Source of the DNA: an uncultured Clostridia bacterium
Lineage (GTDB): Bacteria > Bacillota > Clostridia > Oscillospirales > Acutalibacteraceae
Length of the DNA: 7,830 nt
Direction: 5' to 3'
Assembly (NCBI GenBank): GCA_946497265.1
Contig: CAMMKL010000098.1
Location: 1 to 7,830 of the forward strand
Shown piece by piece: positions 6,744 through 7,830 of the stretch (the stretch's first letter is position 1; every line of letters begins with the position of its first letter). Under the pieces are notes generated by a model. That model was not told the origin of the DNA and did not search any database. It saw only the letters and a list, made by a program, of their open reading frames with translations. The position numbers and the translations under genes were made by a program.

Positions 6744-7757
6744 TTACTGGTACCGGACACGGGGATCGATAATCCCGTACAGGATATCAATCACTAGGTT
6801 GATGACGACATAGTTTACAGCAATCAGAAGCGATACGCCGCAGATCGCCGGAAAATCCAGATTGGTCGCCGCTTGATAAGCATATTGGCCGATTCCGGGC
6901 CACGCGAAAATCTTCTCTACAAACACCATACCGCCCAGCAGGTTGCAAAAGCCCATTCCGGCTACGGTGATAACCGGGATCAAAGCGTTGCCCAGCGCGT
7001 GCCCCGTAACTACGCGGCGTTCGCTCATACCTTTGGCCCGTGCGGTGCGTATGTAATCCATCGACATGGTTTCCAATAAGTTGCTGCGCGTCTGCCGGGT
7101 GATGAGCCCCATCGTAAAGAAGCCCAGAACCAAGGCCGGCAGAATCAGATGCGACAATGCATCCCCCACCATTGCCCAGTTCCCACTGAACACGCCGTCG
7201 AGCACATACAGCCCGCTTCCGCCCACCGGAATTTCGGCACGGCTGTCCAAACGCCCGCCGCCGGGGAACCAACCAAGTTGGGTGGAAAAAATAGACAGCG
7301 CCAACAGTGCAAACCAGAAGCTGGGGATCGATACGCCGCTGATAGAAACCGCACGCAGCGCCTGATCAGCCGCCTTATTGCGGAAAACAGCAGAAATCAC
7401 ACCAAAGAGGATCCCCAAAACGATGGCGATGAGCATAGCAAAAATCGAAAGTTCCACCGTAGCCGGAAAACACTGCATCAGTTCCTGCATTACCGGCTGC
7501 CCGGTGCGGATCGAGGTCCCCATATCCCCTTGCAGGAGATTGGTCAGATAAATAAAATACTGTTCGTACAACGGCTTATCCAGTCCCCATTTTTCCTCGA
7601 AAGCCGCCACAACTTCAGGGTCAGCCTGCGCCGTCTGGCTTAAGTTGGCCGCTACTGGATCGCTGGGAACCATATGGGAAATCAAAAAGACCATCAACGA
7701 GACGCCGAACAAAAGCAATATCATCATGCCCAACCGCCTCAGGATATAACGCCACAA
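6744..7757 (-). CDS. Peptide-type ABC transporter permease, DppB/OppB-like
   Basis: The first permease subunit of the same dipeptide/oligopeptide-type importer. 337 residues, the usual DppB length. It has the N-terminal YILRRLG entry and first membrane helix (about residues 9-30), the periplasm-facing family segment with KWGLDKPLYEQY and GDMGTSIRTGQPV (about residues 56-90), further hydrophobic helices, and the EAA loop with DYIRTARAKGMSERRVV (residues 234-250) that docks on the ATPase. It ends in the typical IIDPRVRYQ. The start at 7757 is a TTG; GAAAGGA (7769-7775) lies 11 bases upstream and the family's MxRYILRR start aligns here, so the rare start is credible. No promoter is visible in the 73 bases left before the window edge. 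The gene is complete. The substrate-binding protein and ATPases are not in view and may lie beyond base 7830. Confidence 0.95.
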   Translation of the reverse strand: MWRYILRRLGMMILLLFGVSLMVFLISHMVPSDPVAANLSQTAQADPEVVAAFEEKWGLDKPLYEQYFIYLTNLLQGDMGTSIRTGQPVMQELMQCFPATVELSIFAMLIAIVLGILFGVISAVFRNKAADQALRAVSISGVSIPSFWFALLALSIFSTQLGWFPGGGRLDSRAEIPVGGSGLYVLDGVFSGNWAMVGDALSHLILPALVLGFFTMGLITRQTRSNLLETMSMDYIRTARAKGMSERRVVTGHALGNALIPVITVAGMGFCNLLGGMVFVEKIFAWPGIGQYAYQAATNLDFPAICGVSLLIAVNYVVINLVIDILYGIIDPRVRYQ

Positions 7758-7830
7758 ACCGCCGCACGTCCTTTCTGTCTAACAGCATCGAAAACCAACA
7801 GCCTTAAAAAAGGTTGTCGCGTCTATCAAA

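Noticed and set aside
7149..7643. 164-residue plus-strand reading frame opposite the DppB-like gene
   Set aside because: Arg/His/Gln-rich antisense shadow of a membrane protein gene; no supporting signal.
7758..7830. End of an upstream gene or terminator at the right edge (AAGG/CCTT hairpin near 7797-7817)
   Set aside because: Short stem with a bulge; only a few codons could be read before a stop in any minus-strand frame, too little to support a gene or terminator.

Overview
The window reads as a piece of chromosome from a low-to-mid-GC member of the Firmicutes, most likely Clostridia. This rests on a RecD2-type helicase (not the RecBCD RecD) next to a ComFC-type competence gene and a MreB-family gene, on strong AGGAGG-type ribosome binding sites, a near-consensus SigA-type promoter and use of GTG and TTG starts. 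No species can be named from the sequence alone. I found no rRNA, tRNA, insertion sequence, CRISPR array or phage gene; coding density is high.

Plus strand, 1-3882: the 3' part of recD2 (its first codons lie before base 1) overlaps a comFC-like gene by 20 bases, so the two form a DNA-processing pair. A separate promoter (TATAAT at 2798-2803) and a strong ribosome binding site then drive a single MreB-family gene starting at a GTG at 2854. There is no mreC or mreD after it; the unit ends at a strong hairpin terminator at 3898-3926.

Minus strand, 7757 down to 3982, convergent with the first block: two peptide-type ABC permease genes (DppB-like, then DppC-like), a hairpin, a small single-domain cupin, a two-domain M24B aminopeptidase/prolidase-like enzyme with a full set of metal and catalytic residues, and, after a 150-base gap, a small DUF2007 protein. 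A reasonable reading is a module that imports short peptides and cuts them inside the cell, with the cupin and peptidase translated as a tight pair. Substrate-binding protein and ATPase genes of the transporter are not in view; the usual place for the ATPase genes, directly after the DppC-like gene, is taken by the hairpin and cupin.

I do not see convincing evidence of a wholly new system. The points most worth a second look are the stand-alone and somewhat divergent MreB, the cupin that lacks one usual metal-binding histidine and sits between transporter and peptidase, and the absence of adjacent ATPase genes.
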